From contig JAFGQA010000127.1 in NCBI GenBank assembly GCA_016935885.1, positions 1-31,060 of the forward strand: DNA of 31,060 bases, in the 5' to 3' direction. The position numbers and the translations under genes are program-made. The DNA is from Phycisphaerae bacterium (GTDB lineage Bacteria > Planctomycetota > Phycisphaerae > UBA1845 > UTPLA1). The notes under the pieces were generated by a model. That model was given only the letters and a program-made list of their open reading frames with translations, ran no database searches and had not been told where the DNA came from. Numbering within the stretch: the stretch's first letter is position 1; each line of letters begins with the position of its first letter. This document shows positions 30,462 to 31,060 of this stretch, in pieces.

Positions 30462-30578
30462 GGGACACCGCTGGCGGCATTCGACGATGGGTGCCACGGG
30501 CGGCTTGTCCCCGCCCGTGTGGTCTTCCCGAGTCGGCGTGTGTGGCACGCACTAGCAGGCAAGCTGCCAGTGGCACCG
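30462..30578 (-). repeat. Double-hairpin dispersed repeat, inverted copy
   Basis: On the minus strand: GTGCCACTGGCAGCTTGCCT, GCTAGTGCGTGCC, a spacer, CACACGGGCGG...CCGCCCGTGGCACCC and the tail AATGCCGCCAGCGGTGTC. All parts of the complete copies at 225-340 and 13804-13920 are present. Confidence 0.75.
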
Positions 30579-30642
30579 GGCTAAGCTGCTCAGGGCCCGG
30601 CCAGGTTCGTCTCCAAAGGCGTCGGCCGTGTTAATGTGCTAA

Positions 30643-30764
30643 GGAGCTGTTTCAGAACTATGGCACGGCGTGGCCTCCGGCCGCAACCAAAGTGTGGCAT
30701 GGGGTCCCGCCCGTGACCCCACCGGCGAGACGCCGGTGCCACACAGGGTCTTGAAACAGCCTCC
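30643..30764. repeat. Palindromic element with 12-bp inverted ends
   Basis: GGAGCTGTTTCA (30643-30654) faces TGAAACAGCCTCC (30752-30764). Between them lies the second copy of the GGCCTCCGGCC / CCCCACCGGC repeat found at 24111-24190. The 24.1-kb copy lacks these outer ends. Confidence 0.6.
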
Positions 30765-30774
30765 AGCCCGGATT

Positions 30775-30943
30775 ATTCACCGCGGAGCACGCAGAGATCG
30801 CAGAGAGGTAACAGATAGGAGATTAACGAACGCAGCACGGAACGACTGATGTACACGCTGTCGAAATGGAACGGGCGCTGATTCTGTCATAACCTCCTTC
30901 TGAACAATACCTTGCGTTCTCTGTGCCCTCTGCGGCATGAATG
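30775..30943. repeat. Inverted CCGCGGAGCACGCAGAG element
   Basis: Left arm from 30775: ATTCACCGCGGAGCACGCAG AGATCGCAGAGAGG. The right arm (about 30911-30943) in reverse complement reads ATTCATGCCGCAGAGGGCAC AGAGAACGCAAGG. This purine-rich 'GCAGAG' repeat type is seen in many unrelated bacterial genomes. Confidence 0.55.
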
Positions 30944-30973
30944 GTGCAGGCTAGGTCGTGTTACGACCCTAGC

Positions 30974-31060
30974 TTAGCAGCCCGTGGCAAAACTGTGGCA
31001 CCGGCGTCTCGCCGGTGGTTTTTACGGTCAGGAACGGCGTTTCCGATCCGCTGTTTTCCC
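30974..31060 (+). repeat. CAGCCCGTGGCAA repeat, copy 2 (cut by window end)
   Basis: It begins TTAGCAGCCCGTGGCAAAAC and continues TGTGGCACCGGCGTCTCGCC, GGTGGTTTTTACGGTCAGGA, ACGGCGTTTCCGATCC. It is nearly identical to 15641-15728 except for the tip of the GTGGCACC palindrome. Confidence 0.75.

Larger units (their letters stand above)
30248..31060. other. Repeat-stacked spacer at the window end
   Basis: No gene is supported. From left to right it holds the inverted double-hairpin repeat (30462-30578), a palindromic element with flanking GGAGCTGTTTCA arms (30643-30764), a CCGCGGAGCACGCAGAG element (30775-30943) and the CAGCCCGTGGCAA repeat (30974-31060), which runs off the end of the window. 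Confidence 0.6.

Overview
The window looks like chromosomal DNA of a planctomycete-type bacterium (Planctomycetota, perhaps Phycisphaerae-like), probably an environmental or metagenome-assembled genome. The evidence is a high GC content, a PEP-CTERM protein, two secreted cohesin-like plus dockerin proteins, a GFTLIELLVVVSIIALL pseudopilin-like protein, a membrane protein with a CxxCGYSLRGL zinc ribbon, and wide gene-poor spacers full of palindromic repeats. The phylum is inferred; no rRNA or other phylogenetic marker is present.

Layout. 1-952: repeat-bearing spacer. 953-1690: PEP-CTERM protein. 1998-6521, minus strand: a small one-helix membrane protein, a zinc-ribbon membrane protein overlapping a ClC chloride channel/transporter with CBS domains, and a stand-alone MEMO1/AmmeMemoRadiSam B protein. 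6522-9688: hairpin repeats, a small terminal-inverted-repeat element, a decayed IS630-type transposase, a tRNA-Ser(CGA), a 27-nt-period minisatellite and a long leader region. 9689-13573: two secreted cohesin/dockerin proteins, one with five Cys-rich HYR-like repeats. 14055-16897: fused iron-type ABC permease and lipoprotein binding protein, with no ATPase. 17328-18191: pseudopilin-like protein. 18358-23530, minus strand: six genes in a row (GT2 glycosyltransferase, methyltransferase, a small RR-motif peptide, PqqD-like protein, HprK-like kinase, PF14907 nucleotidyltransferase). 24425-28820: molybdopterin oxidoreductase, four-cluster ferredoxin and NrfD membrane subunit. 29169-30247, minus strand: a dual-specificity-type phosphatase overlapping a LAB_N membrane protein. 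30248-31060: stacked palindromic repeats.

How the genes may work together. The PqqD, HprK-like and nucleotidyltransferase genes are separated by exactly 4 nt each and follow a peptide of about 87 residues. The peptide has an SRRFFLG motif, a short hydrophobic stretch and an AMA|ASGG-like end. This is the best candidate for a poorly described peptide-tailoring system: the peptide as substrate, PqqD as recognition chaperone, and the kinase and nucleotidyltransferase as modifying enzymes. The molybdoenzyme genes form a PsrABC/NrfD-type respiratory complex whose catalytic subunit has no visible Tat signal.

The strongest structural theme is a set of short palindromic repeats that start at or within a few bases of stop codons. 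One of them has captured and tandemly duplicated the 3' end of the glycosyltransferase gene. Several spacers also hold inverted arrays of 7-bp-period repeats.
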